From: Plasmodiophora brassicae
Taxonomy: Eukaryota > Endomyxa > Phytomyxea > Plasmodiophorida > Plasmodiophoridae
Direction: 5' to 3'
DNA length: 64,000 bases
Assembly: GCA_039704465.1 (NCBI GenBank)
Contig: JASFAU010000005.1
Location: 62,001 to 126,000, forward strand
In this document: one piece after another, positions 31,626-44,600 of the stretch
How the letters are laid out: each line of letters starts with the position of its first letter
How positions within the stretch are numbered: the first letter of the stretch is position 1
Program-made: the position numbers and the translations under genes
Notes under the pieces: model-generated
Told to the model about the DNA's origin: nothing
The model's database searches: none
The model's input: the letters and a program-made list of their open reading frames with translations, nothing else

Positions 31626-31917
31626 GGCCCCCTACACGTTCAGCAGCTCGATCCGAAAACGGCTGCCCTCCCCCCGGCGTCGTCGTCGCCGTCTGCAATT
31701 CGGGAATCTTTTTGCCCGCCCCCCCCTGGATGATGGCAAAACGTCGTCAGGGACGCGCCTTTTTGGGCACGTTGTTGCGGCGGGAGAGAGGGTTGGCCTG
31801 TGCGGCGGTGCGGTGCCCCCCGTCAGTCGCCGCTGGCAGTCAGGCAGCGGCACGGCGTCAGTGGCGTGTACGGCGGATATGGGAATAATAAGGGGGGCGG
31901 AGCGCGTTGTTATGATT

Positions 31918-32364
31918 TTACGGCGACTGGATGCGGTCCTGGCCGCCGGCGACGACGTCGGCGCCGAGTTCCCAGGTGTCGTCGTCGACGCGGGTGATGG
32001 CCTGGCCTTTCTGCTCGAGGATGTCCTCGATGTTGCGGCGGCCGCCGCCGAAGTAGTTGAGGTTGTCGGCCAGCAGGTGCATGTTCTGGCACTTTGGGCA
32101 CCGGGCGATGACGACGCCGTGCGTGTACGCCTGCTTCGACATGGTTTTCGCCGTCCGCGTATAGCAGATCGTGCAGGTGAACACGATCCCCATGCGGGGA
32201 TCCTCCGGGTTGCCCGGCGGCGCACGCGTCGCGGCTTCCGACGACTTCCAGCGCCGCGCCACGACGGGCGCCCCGAACCGCGCGCACCGATGCGCGACCG
32301 GCGGCGCAGCGCGCGCCTGCCTCGCCACCGCCTGCACGGCGCCGCGGAAACACCTCCCCAGCAT
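31918..32364 (-). CDS. DNL-type zinc finger protein (Zim17/Tim15/Hep1), mitochondrial Hsp70 escort
   Basis: The start MLGRCFRGAVQAVARQARAA gives an Arg-rich amphipathic presequence typical of matrix import. The core is the DNL domain: MGIVFTCTICYTRTAKTMSK, QAYTHGVVIARCPKCQNMHL, LADNLNYFGGG. Both CxxC pairs (CTIC, CPKC) and the DNL triplet (ADNL) are intact. The tail IEDILEQKGQAITR is normal. Product 148 residues, single exon. The family keeps mtHsp70 soluble. A longer open frame upstream (to 32595) is Arg/Ser-rich and lacks homology. Confidence 0.93.
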   Translation of the reverse strand: MLGRCFRGAVQAVARQARAAPPVAHRCARFGAPVVARRWKSSEAATRAPPGNPEDPRMGIVFTCTICYTRTAKTMSKQAYTHGVVIARCPKCQNMHLLADNLNYFGGGRRNIEDILEQKGQAITRVDDDTWELGADVVAGGQDRIQSP

Positions 32365-32658
32365 GACGACAACCCTCGACGAACTTGACGACCGAGAACG
32401 ATACGGACGCGGCGGGACCCGGCGCCAGTCGCAACTCGTCGCAGCTCGTCGCGCAGCGTGCGTGGCGCGGTTTGATTCTCCGACGACGCTCCGCACAATT
32501 CCGCGCGCGCACCCACTCCGGACCGGAATACCGCCTGGAACGGGGGGGCGCGCCGACCGGACCAGGAGGGGCACAACGGCCCCGACCGCCGCCATGACGA
32601 ATATATAGTGGTGTGTATGGGCCCGGAGACAGACAATGAGGTCGCAGGCGTGGGGAGA

Positions 32659-35001
32659 CTAGTCGACAGACATGGCCTCCTCGTCGTCGGGCGGGGCGGC
32701 GTCGCCCGGTTCCGTGTCGGGGGACTCGGGGGGGTCCCCGGTCTCGACTGGTGGCCGGGGGCCTTCCCCCGCGACTTGCTCGACGTCCATCGCGTGCGCA
32801 TCGGCGCTGTCGATTAGGGCCGACAGTTCCGGCAGCTTGTCGACCAGCGACGCGCGATGCTCCTCTGAGCAACGTCAGGTCGAACGCATGCGCGGATGAC
32901 CCCGACGCCCGTACCGATGGAGGGGAGCAGCGTTGCTACGGCACCGTCAGCGGAGGCATTCTCTGCCGAGGGCGACGGCCGGGAGTCGCGAACGTATCGT
33001 GCAATGTCGGCAACGGGGATGACGTCCGTCAACGCCTCTAGGCTTTCGAATAATCGCAGCCGGAACACCTGGACCCGCAGATAAGCGCCGATAACGTTTG
33101 CGCAGCTGAGGGCATGTACCTCCTGCTTCGCAGCAAGGCGAACGAGGCACTTGTCGAAACAGGCCGCGCGGAAATCGGCGTTCGTCGCAAGCTGCGCGCG
33201 AATGCGATTGTCACTCGTCAACAGCGACACGAGAGCCAGGCCGAATCGGTCGATAACGGACAGCGGCGGAACGGCACCCGCCAGCGGGGCGTTCCCCAGG
33301 ACTGCCAGCAGGACGGTCGCACGAGCAACATCGTTCTTCAGCAGGCAACTGTAGCGGGTGCCACGATGACGGATCCGGCAGCACACCAGAACGAAACGGA
33401 CGCACCTCATGGCATACGACACCAGAAGGGACGTCCCCATTCCCGCCTTGTCGGCACTCAAGAGGTTGACCAACGACGTCGTTGTCGTATCGGCGGGTTC
33501 GCCTTCCAGCATGACGATGCCGAGCAACGGATACCACGATCGTAGGATCACTATGTGCACGATATGGACGATGGCGCTGCCGGACGCGTGCAGTACCACT
33601 GACCGTTCGGGCACTTTGGCAGCTTGAAACTGCGACGGGCGCGAAGCAGCTTTCTGACGTTCGTCCCAATGAACATGGCATGGCTGAGAAGGCGTACGGG
33701 TTCGTCGTCCTTGGGTAGGTGCTCATCGTCGGCGGCACTGACGATCCTCCCTGTGCCAACACGAACGTCAGCCGGCTATGCCCAATGTGTCGGTGACGCC
33801 GACCGCACCTAGGTGGACTTCAATCGACCGGAGAAGCGTGTTCGCCACAAGCGGGTGCGCCAGGACCATGGACAGATCCTGCATCTGCGAGATCGTGCCA
33901 GGGTCTTCATTCTGCAAACACTAATTAAATGTCAAGGTCGCATTCGGACGCACGGAAGAGGATACCGAATCGGATGGAAGGTCGCTCACTTCCCTGGTCA
34001 GTGCGTACTGCGTTCTGAGCTCGTCGAGGAGCCGGCCTGATAACGACGTCAACGATACCTAAAGCAAACGTTTGCCACCGAGCCACAGGGACCTTCAATG
34101 CAGGCCTCTCGTACAGCGGCATCGAGGCACCAGGCTATCATGCGGATCGGGTCCTGCGAAACCACATCTTGCTGCCCACAGTCGTGCAGGGCCATCAGCA
34201 GCTCCATACGCAGGACACAGTATCCAAAGTGGCGCGACGTCGAGAACCGATCCCGCAGGATACGAAGGCAGAAGCTGTAGACCTGGAACGACGATCCAAT
34301 CCATTGTACGAGCTGCTGAAGTACAGGGTCGGCCGCGCGACGATCCGACGGAACCTGCACGGGAACCCGAAACGGTCCATACGCACGAAGGCGCTCCGGG
34401 TCGGTGACGAATTCGTTGTACAACGGGATGAGCTTCATGAACAGCAGGTTCGGATGTTCTACCCAGACTTGCCGAAGAATAGACAGAGGCAACGTCTACG
34501 GGTCACAGCCGTGCCTCAGCCACCACAGCCCATGTGTCAGGACGCAGACTGACTTCGAGAAGCGCTGCCTGCGTCGACAGCGAGTCGATGTACTTCTTCG
34601 GGATCTTGTCCATCCCGCATAGCAATTCGATTGGTATTTCCCGAAGTTCGTCAATCCGCATGAACCGGAACGACTCCTGCAGCAGGATCTCGCGCTGCCC
34701 TGGCGCCAACTTGGACGACCGTTGCATCAGGCGAGCCTGGAGCACAGGGAGACGTCAACCAAGGCGGCTGGGTGCAAATCGCATCGGCAACCTTGAGCTT
34801 GTCGCAGAGCGAGGAATAGACCGACGCGCGCGATATGCCCAGAAGATCGAGAAATTTGAGGAATGCGCCCGAGTTGGGGACGTGCAGGCCATTGCGTTCT
34901 TCAGTACACACATGAGGCGACGGCGAAATTTGACATTGGAACTGGGCGACAGAACCTTGGAATTCGTGGATAACATTGACAGGGTTGTGCTGGGACAGCA
35001 T
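32659..35001 (-). CDS. NELFB: negative elongation factor B (NELF-B/COBRA1), multi-exon
   Basis: Subunit of the NELF complex that enforces promoter-proximal pausing of RNA polymerase II. Recognisable blocks in order: MLSQHNPVNVIHEFQ, NSGAFLKFLDLLGISRASVY and SSLCDKLKVAD (about 34.9-34.8 kb), RIDELREIPIELLCGMDKIP (34.6), VYSFCLRILRDRFSTSRHFG followed by MELLMALHDCGQQDVVSQDP and AWCLDAAVREACIEG (34.3-34.1), QDLSMVLAHPLVANTLLRSI (33.85), then helical ARM-like segments down to EEHRASLVDKLPELSALIDS and a Pro/Asp-rich tail ending DDEEAMSVD, stop at 32659-32661. The 'ELLMxLHD' and 'WCLDA..RE' blocks match animal NELF-B closely. At least six exons; introns appear short. Start provisional at MLSQHN; an upstream Met gives MTRVQGSLTIHK. 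Confidence 0.88.
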
Positions 35002-35039
35002 CTTGTGGATCGTCAGCGACCCCTGGACGCGGGTCACAA

Positions 35040-35651
35040 CCCCCCGAACCGCGGCACGACCCCGAACCGCTAACCGACCTTTTCGCCAAGCTGGTACTCG
35101 TCGTCGCCGTCATCGATCGCAACGACGTCGCTGGCACGCCCGTCGACGCCGATGGCCGCACCATCGACGTGCGACGCTGCCGACGACGGCGCGCCCGCCA
35201 TCGACCTGCACTGCGCCTACGCAGCAACCAGAACGCCGTGCTCTGAACCGTGGCCACGCGTCGCTCGCCGTCTCGCAGCGACCGCCCCGTGTCGTTATTA
35301 TCGATGCGGTCGACGACGATGATGTCGTGCAGCGACGCGGCGAGCTGGCAGCTGCGACCAGCACACCATCGTCGAGGCGCGACGACGCGGTGTCAAGGCC
35401 ACGGCAAATGGGCCCTCCAGTACCTACACGTTCGGGGCTGCCTTGGCCGAATGGCGTAACAGTCGGGGCCAGGTTCGTCCAACAGCCGCCCGGGCTGCGA
35501 CGACATGCGCTTTGCAGCCTAATCGAGATCGCATTCGCTACATCTGCCTGATCATCACCGACAACATCGAAGGGGCATTACAGGCCCGGGACGTCGGTAC
35601 GGCCTAACTGAAGTCGAAATGTGGTTGAAGAGATTTTAGACTAAAAGGGGG
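35040..35651. other. spacer with unassigned frames
   Basis: No gene assigned. One minus-strand frame ends IGVDGRASDVVAIDDGDDEY just before the NELF-B start, and a plus-strand frame contains PPRVVIIDAVDDDDVVQRRG. Neither could be extended into a recognisable protein. A small gene or 5' exon of NELF-B could be hidden here. Confidence 0.3.
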
Positions 35652-38600
35652 TTAATGGTTCGATATTCGGGAATCGATGGATTCGACCAGGCCGGTGACC
35701 GCGGACAACACAGTTTGCAGGTTGGCAGTGAGCACAGAATACGTTGCATCGGGTATGGATTCGCGCTGGACGCCGAAACGGTTCAGGACGAATGCGACCA
35801 CGTCGGGAGGAGTGAAGTTGCCCAGCAAATGGATCTGCGGGTTCAGCACCATTTCGTTCGTCTGGATTACCATCTCTACGCGCGTAATCCCACATCAGAA
35901 AGGTCTGCCAAGAACCGCAAATCCGACGGCCATCCCATACTAGGTTGACTAGCAGTGGAGTTTCGGGACAACCTAGCGGTTGGAGTCTTTGGGGACGCAT
36001 AACGCGAATAAGCCTCATTGAGCTTGGTCACGTATTCGAGCCTGCACAACATGCTTCACTGTGCCCGAAAGGAGCAGGTACCGCAGGAACTTACGCCGTT
36101 TCTGTGATCAGCTTGTAATACGACATGTGCACAGGAACAATGATAGCCTTGTCCCAGAATGTGACAAAGTCAGCCACGATGCGGTTCGTGCCAACCGACT
36201 GCAACGTGATCGACTCGAGGACGAACCCGGGAATCTACAGAAATCGATACCGGGGTTATCTTATGTCGCAATGCCGGAACGTGGAACCTGCCTCAAACAG
36301 GATGTCTCCAGCTTGGTTGGCACTCAGACGGAGGAGGTAGACTCCGCACAGCGAACTTTGGACCGGAATCCATTCGTCATCCGGCCTGGTGACGTAAACA
36401 ACAACGGTGAACAAGATTTCCACAATAACAGGGGGAAAGAAGGGTACCCTCGCTGGTGAACGCCGACGTCCAGAGTACAGTCTCTGTGTATGCGCATGTT
36501 GTCATCGACATTCATGCCGAATGACAAACGAAAGTCAACAACGATAACGGCGAGGCATCCACCATCAGTATTTGACCCCGACGTCAGCATATCGCATTCG
36601 AACTTTTCTATCGGCTAGTCAGAGTGGTGACTGTAGGATGGCAATTGCGACTGCTGACCTCCATGAACCTTGACCTTTCCCACTGGAATGCTCAACGAAA
36701 AGGACGCCTGTCGTGTTCTCGTCGCCCTGGACGTAGACAGGGGCACGGCGCTCGCTGGAGCATCGTTAAGTATCTTCTGGAGAGAACGCCCAGCTGCGAG
36801 AAGTATTGGCGCCGTGTTTGACGATAGCACAACTTTCATTTCATCCCCTGAAACGCACGTTCATCATGGGGCCGCGTCAAGAGACGCTCGGCGGCGTATA
36901 CCGGTGTTGACTTCGAGTACAGGTGCGAACCGTCGGCCAACGGCTTGGTGATCTTCCCGAATCACAAAGTCAAGGTCGGAGGACTGGACTTTAACGAGTT
37001 GGGCATGATGACATTCAAGGTCGAGATACAGCGCCTTCTGCTTCATCTCGGCTGTCAGTGCTCTCGAGGTCACCCCATCAGATGTGCGCGAATTCCAGTA
37101 CAGCCGCAGGGTCATGGATCGGATATCACCTACAGGGCACGTGTCACTGGACACAACGAGCTCCAGCCACAGAAGTATACCCTCCCCAGTGAGCCCGTCG
37201 TCGTTGATACATCCGGCTTCAAGTTGTACTGGGCCCATGGTGGTCTCGCTGAGTAGCAGATTCGGCGAAGTGAACGCCCGGCAGCCAAGGGTGCTCAAGT
37301 TGAGAGTTAACACGCTGTTTACTGGGTCGACGATACCCAGATTGATTGCAAACTGTATCGTCCCGATCCGAACATCAATGCTAGCACTCTCGGACGAAAC
37401 ACTGGGCTTTGAGCCAAACACTGCCGGTCGAGGTATTGCACTCTGAAGCAGACAGGTCAGCAAAGTGGACGATAAAGGTTTGGGAATACCTGGACACTGA
37501 CGTTCTGAGACGATAAGAGCTTCCACCGATTACGGAACTGAGATATCAGACTGTCGAACAGTTGATAATAGCCAAGGTCGATCACCGCATGGATGTTTGA
37601 AACGGATACTGTTCGAGCTTTCGCCGACGACATCGTGCTGGACTGCAGCAGAATGCCCGATACAGAAAATTCCAGGAAACGTTCTTTCCTGGAACTCGAA
37701 ACCAGAGCACTCATCTGCGGAACGGACAGGGTTGATGACTCTAGCCATGAACTGCCAATTGGCGCCTTCATAGAACAGAACAGGACAGGCTGTTCGACGG
37801 AGATCGTGCCTTCCCATTCATTCATCACATTCACTGAAGGCCGTACATAAACACCATCGCTTACCAAGTGTTTGAATAGTCTTGTCGAAGGGGGCCTGTA
37901 AAGAAACCGACAGGGGCTGCAGTCTAGCACATATCATTGTAGGACGGTCTTCGTTCGGCGTGTTTGGAGCGGTTGACGAAATCGCAGATAGATCCGGTAG
38001 ATCGGAAACAATGCCGTAGAGAAGGTCCACAACAGGAAGGTGCAGCACCAGCTTTGGCATTTCAACTTCGACTGCGGGACGAGATCGGTATAGATTCTAC
38101 ATGGTAGCGGCCGTGACATACCAGTGTATATGCTGCAAGCCGGATGAACCACACACATGGCGGCAACGTACGGCAGGTCGATTTTCGTAACCGGCGTGCC
38201 ATCCAGCGCGAAGATTCTGCATACGCCAGGCCCGTCCAAGCGAACGGCAAGGTGCATCTGGTGCTGCACACCGCTAAGACTGGTTGGCGAAGACGCAGCC
38301 TTGGCGCGAACGGTGCTAGGAGACCGACTCTAAGCCATGGTCAGACCATGTGTCGAGACCAAACCCAACTGGGCATCGTACCTGCATCAGGTATACGAGC
38401 AGACGAACGATATCGGGCTGCACGCTTATTTGTGGGCAAGCGACGTCAAGCGTCCCTGAAAGCGTTTGCACCGCCTCTGTAGTGATACCCTTAAGCTCCA
38501 ACGCAACGTTCCGGAAATGTACGCGGTTCAGTGCTGTGGCTTTGACCACATCTTCATCCAATGTTGGGTCCTTGTAGAAGCCGAACCCGGTAATAAAATT

Positions 38601-41600
38601 TTGGACCTGTGCCAGTGCTCGTTACATCCCAGCATGATGGACGCATAGTCGTCAACCTCTGCGAAGCCCGCAAGCACTTCAATCCTGGGGAGCCATCCAC
38701 CAGGTGGGCGAGATTCCCTGATGCCGTCAATGTCAAATGACTGAAGGTGAAATACGAAACTTGGCACGCTGTCTTGGAGGTCCACAAACGCCCTGTTGAC
38801 ACAGTACCACCTGTAAGCGGCAAAGTTTCTTTATGAACGTAATGCCTACCTTATGTTCTGCAACGCGAAGTGCATTTTGGCCACTGAAAACAATCCAGCT
38901 GAATCATTTGCTTGCTGTTTCAGCGACTTTGGCGATGGCATTTTGCTTTGTTGCACAGTGGACGTATATGCTAACAGAAATTCTTGAAGCGAGAAAAGGG
39001 CTTCTGACGAGGTTACAAGAAGAGTATCGTACACAGCGCAATTGACCGCAACTGACGACCCGTCAGTCAGACGGGTGGCGTCAAACGAAATATTGCCAAT
39101 AACTGAGCACGTGTCACTTGAGCCAGCACTGAACAAGACAGTAACGTCTGCACAATCCCCGTGTTAGATGAATTCGCCATCGAGTCAAGTTTCGAGGACA
39201 GGACAGACCTCGTATGTCGGCAAATGCACGAGCTTTCATTGGAAGCGCGACCTGCGTCGGCGCGACGACCAAGCCGTTCAGTTCCTGTTCGTCGGGAGTT
39301 TCTTGTACGAGCTTGAACCAGACATTACTGACAGAGGCAGTTGCCGAAGCAGAAGCCGTGCAAAGCTGAACCTATGCCACATCTCGTTTAACCAGAGTGT
39401 GGAAGATGTTCATGAAATATGCGACAGACTCGGATGCCTTCAACGATGATGCTGACCTCCAGTTGACGCGATTCTGCCGTTTTGGCCGTCAGACGCCGCC
39501 CTGGTAGTTTTCGGGAGGAGTGCACAGACAGTTGTTGCACAAAAGCGGGCAGCATTGCCATCTGAGAGGTCACAACGAGATACAGCTGCAAGACGCGAGA
39601 TAGCAAGTCAATATCGACGATGTAGTCCAACTGCGCCAATGTGATGATTCCAGATGATGCCAACGTGTCATTTGCTAGCAGCGAACACGTGATTATGACG
39701 CACAAACTTCGAAGGTAGAGGTTTTAACGTACCAAATTCGATGTGGATGGTCGGGAGCTTCTGACTGTGCTTCAGACCGGGAGCCGACACCGTCAACGCA
39801 TGAGGTGTATCGTCACTGCCGAAAGCAACGAAATGTCCAGAGCTCGATTCGCCGGCAGAGTACATGTTCATCACAACTTTGTCCAGTTTGTAGTCCAAGG
39901 ATAAATCGTCACCCTTCGTCAACATAACTGTGAACTGTCGCAGACAGGCATGTAGGTGTGCTATGACGCACAAATTTAGACTAAGCACATGGCCCGATGA
40001 TGAAAGTCTTACTCTGTGGCGACTCTTTCGGTTGTTTGGGGGCGATCAGCACCCTGTGTTCCCCGTTGTCGGCCAGGAATTGACCGATGGCTTGAAAGGC
40101 CACACCAACGGCGTCGCGAATAGAGTCGCCCTCCAGTGAATTGATGCCGACGTCCAAAGATTCGACAGCAACTGCTATCGATGAAACGCATGGCGCGACA
40201 GCCTCGCTGAAGGCACGGTTGATCGCGACAGACCTAATCACTGCTGCGACGCCCTGGGATCTCCCAGGTTCGTTTCCTGCGATTGCGAAGGCAATGCTTC
40301 TAACCCCAATTGAGGAGAGCCGCACTTTGCTGGTGACACCTGAACCAGAAGCGGTAATTAGCGTTTGAAAGAGACGGACGATTACTAATGAGAAGCGACC
40401 ATCCGAAGCATTGAGTTGATGCACCGAAAGAGTGAGCTCGCCACTGGAGCCTTGATGCAAATGAATGAGGACGCGCATGTCGTCTACAGCCACGTGGACA
40501 GCCGTCGCCAACTTGACAGCAGCTGGCGTATCTGGATCTCCGCTCAGACGTTCCTTTGGGCTGGCAGAAAATGATGTCCGCTCTAGAATGACTAAGTTAC
40601 AAATCGGGTAGACAACGTGATTCTGACCAACCTAGAACCGGCAATAAACCTAACCCGGTACGGAATGCAATCTCACGAACGCGAACCGTTTGCAGGCATT
40701 CAACGTTGGATTGCCTAGAACAGAAGGTGATGTGCTCGCCATTGGCGCTGTGCTGGAAGCCACTATCGTCAAATTGTGTCGCAGAAAACGTGGCAATAAA
40801 TAGATTGGAAGTTGCCATGGAAGATGGAAATGTTTGTTCTGCAATGGCAACCGTCAGCTGAGCCCAAATGGTCACGACGAGCACCAACCAGTAGGCTTAT
40901 CGAAAGCAGACGCGAACTCGCAAGCGAGTAGCGATAGTGTTGCGACAGTGACAGGAGGCGTTTCTGGAGACCTATTCTTCTCAATGATCGACAGGAAGCT
41001 GGGAAGAACGGGCACATCAAGCTTGTCGGACAGCTGTTGAAGCCGACGTCGAAGGCGCCGAACCTGTTCAACAGGTCGAAGTTGGAACCGTTTCCGGCAA
41101 CCTAACGAATGAGCTCACCTGCATAGGCGACAGGTTGCGATAGAGGTTGTGGATCAAACTCGTGAATGGCATTTGTACATGCAGCGGTTGGGTTGCATCA
41201 AGGTCAACAGATACGCCTACGCATACGTTCACTTAATAGGATCAGGCGTTTGACGAGCAAACAACGAAATCTGACAGTCTGGAATATCGATACAGCTAGG
41301 AACTTCACGATACTTCTTGAACCATCTGATAAACTGCAGCTGCTCTTGGATGGAAGACGATGTTTCGGCTGTAGTTGAACACTGTAAGATTTCTTGAATA
41401 AATGAGATCCACTTCCGCTGATTTGTAGACGCGGATGATTTTGTAGAATCTGAGAACGACAACACAGAAGACGACCAAGCATCAACGACTGACAAAATAA
41501 CACCTGGAGCTGAAGGCGACATGACTGTCCTTATGGTGTCGATAGACAACATGGAATGTCTCTCTGTCGGGGACGTTTGGCCTCCTGCAAACTGCTCAAT

Positions 41601-44600
41601 AAAGGGCACGCAGCATATACGCATTCAAATCCAACGTGATCGAAGCGGCGACAGCGCTACAGTGAAAACTGCAGGAATGGGAACGACATCTTGGGGTAAA
41701 TTCACTGCGAACCTATGTTACAACGTACTGACGGGAAGAAGCTGGAACGGGACTCACCGAGATCGATCTTGCAGTTCCCCAATGGCAGGTCATAGATCAC
41801 CGAAACGCACAACGATACGCGGGTTATGGACATGGCAAACGAACTTATTGTCGAGGTCATGTGTGTGGACGTTGTTGCCAAAACATTTTCCAAGTTGATA
41901 CTTGTGCAGATAACAGCATCCAGCGTAGATGGCAACGAAGTGGGATCGTCTACCGATGAACCCTGGAGAACGAGCCGGTAACTAAATCAGAGGGGTCATG
42001 GGAAGAACGGAACACATACAGGATACTGAGAAAGTTGGAGGCCTGAACTTTGTGTCAGCCTGATCTTTGTCTGATTCACGTGTATCGTTGTTTCAATATC
42101 GTGACGCGGAATCTGATGGTCAGGAGGGGTGCTGTGTCCCAGTTTGCAATGAAGTTCGTCAAAGAGGTCATCAACGGAGAGATTCTGGAAGATCATGAGG
42201 CTGTGGTGACAGTGGCAGCGAGGCACGTACCCGCAACTTCATACTCGACATCATTATCGAAAGTGCACGAACAGCGTCCAAGTGGACATCCACAGACACC
42301 GGCGATAGCACGTCGATGTGCGTCTTCACTTGAACGCAATCAAGCTCAGCTAAAGTGGGGTCATTATTGGCTGGTGGCCCCTCCGTTTCGAAGCCAGACA
42401 TCATTTCTTCAAACCTACATTGCAGTAAAAGGTCGATCCAATCTGTCACAACGCGTAGGCCTACCACTTGCTAGTTAACGCTTCAAGTCGGGAGCGAGCA
42501 GTGAATTGCGATGGTGTTGGAGCAGTCGACAAACCCGATGTCAGTTTCTTCAACTGGTCGTCAAAGTCAATAGTAGGCAACGGTGAGAAAACGCCCGCGC
42601 TGGAGCCGGCCAAGCGTGCATCAGGCAGACTGAAGGGTGGGACGCCTATTCAATAACCGCCATCAATAAAATTACACAGGGACTATGGGGCGCAGCTCTA
42701 ACCACTCTGTTTCGAGTAATAGACTGGCAAGATCCGACGGAGAAGTCGCGGAGGCGAGACGAGGCCAAGAGAAACAACTCTGACGCCAAAAGCAAGCCTA
42801 TACATTGGTGTGGAAATGCCTGACGAGATAGTTGGAGGTTGTCCAGGAGCCGTGACGGCAAGGGTAGCCTACGCCTGATGTTAAACAAGCATATTCGCAT
42901 AACGTAAGTGCAAACCTGATCGGGATCAGAAAAGCAGCTTTCCGCAGAATAGAAGTCCTCAACGCCTTCGCTGTCTGAGTTGCCTTTCTCAGGATCATAA
43001 GCAACGCCCACGCCTTTCTCTGGCGACGTAACGATTGGTTGTGAAGGCCTCGCCATGATGGGGGATTCCTGTGAAACGGTTATTCAGTAAGCGCTTCCTC
43101 TGAGACAAGATCCTAGACCATTTGCTTCTCCGCAACGAAGGTACCATCATCAACGGCCGAGATCCTGAGAGAACCTCCAAACCTATGATCGTACGCCCTA
43201 CCGGGTCTCGATCTCTTCAGCGGTTGCCACATGTGCGATAACGAGTCCGACTCGTCTGAGTTCCGCGACAACGGCGACGAGGAACCTGAGTGATACCCCT
43301 CAGACAGCTCATCGGGTGACATTGGAATGTGCAGATTTGGTGTCGACAATGCTTCGCAGTCCAGGGAAGCGTTCTGAGTTCACATGGGCAATCAGCATCA
43401 GTTGCGGGTTTGTGCTTGGACACCAACCGCATTGGTTCGAAGCCATGGGCGTTCGGCTAACAGAGACCTGCCATCTTCTTCGAAGCCAATGGAAGAGCTG
43501 AGAAACTCTCTCTGCTTCTTGAGCAGCGGTTCCCATCGCCCATGCCTAGTCGTCATAACGACATCTAACCCGATGCCCGACACACTCGCGATGTTTGACA
43601 AGATTGTCCTCAAATAGCGTCAAAATTCATACAGGGAACCACACACCGAAACCTTACTTGGAGCGATGCCTTGTCGACGAGCGCTTCGTTACCGCGATAA
43701 GCTCCCACGCGTATTCGGGAACGTAAAGAATCCTGATATACGAATGCTCTTGTGTGACTAGTGACGAAGAAGCACTGGAAACACACATGTGCTAATCAGT
43801 TAATGCAGACGCATGCAAACGAATCGTCATGCAGACCTATCAAATCCTCGTCTCAGGCGAAGTCTTGCAATGGATGACGAGTCCACAACATCGACAGCAA
43901 CGCTGGTTACTTTAACTGAGGTACGGTGGTCGCACAGGCCCCACAACTCTTGCTCCTAGCAACAACAATCAACCTCAACGTCAGAGTACATTCAGGCGGT
44001 TGCACCAACCTCGGTTAGGACACGTTTAGAGAGATCGGGCATCAATCGCTCGTCAGCAGAGTCGGAATACTGTCAACGACAGTCGGCATTGGCTTTTTCT
44101 CATCCACGACGCGAACGTACCTGACGACCGACAACACCAAAGGAACTGAGGAGAGCAGCGAGTTGTGATGTTATGAGTTGGCCATGAATGCTGTCGAGCG
44201 TAACGTCGATGTCGGATCGCTTGACGAAAAAGAATGGAGATGGCCCATAGTGGCTTTGTTTCCTCACTGCTAAGCCTAATCACAGTTCATCAGAAGGAAG
44301 TACTGGTATGTGCGAAGCGTGGCCCATGCCTGTGAACCGATAGTAGGTCTCCTGCTCTAGCGCGTTGGGTCCTGCGTTTTTATGGTGGAATATTGTGTAC
44401 GGCTGTTCAGGTGGGTCGACTACTGGTACTGTCAATGTAATCGGACTGCAACTGAAACATCATGATAATGAGGTCAGGAGACTGTACATGGGTTACGTGA
44501 CCTCTTACCTCATGGTTAGGTCCAGGTACTCTTCGATAACTCGCAGCTCCAGGTTGAGATCAAACAGTCGCATAACAGGACGACGCTGATCTGGCGAGTT

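Noticed and set aside
30284..31888. 534-codon open frame on the plus strand
   Set aside because: Shadow of NDUFA9, whose minus-strand translation is clearly homologous; high GC creates long antisense frames.
31632..32801. 389-codon minus-strand frame across the Zim17 gene
   Set aside because: Arg/Ser/Pro-rich alternative frame; the overlapping frame carries the complete DNL zinc finger.
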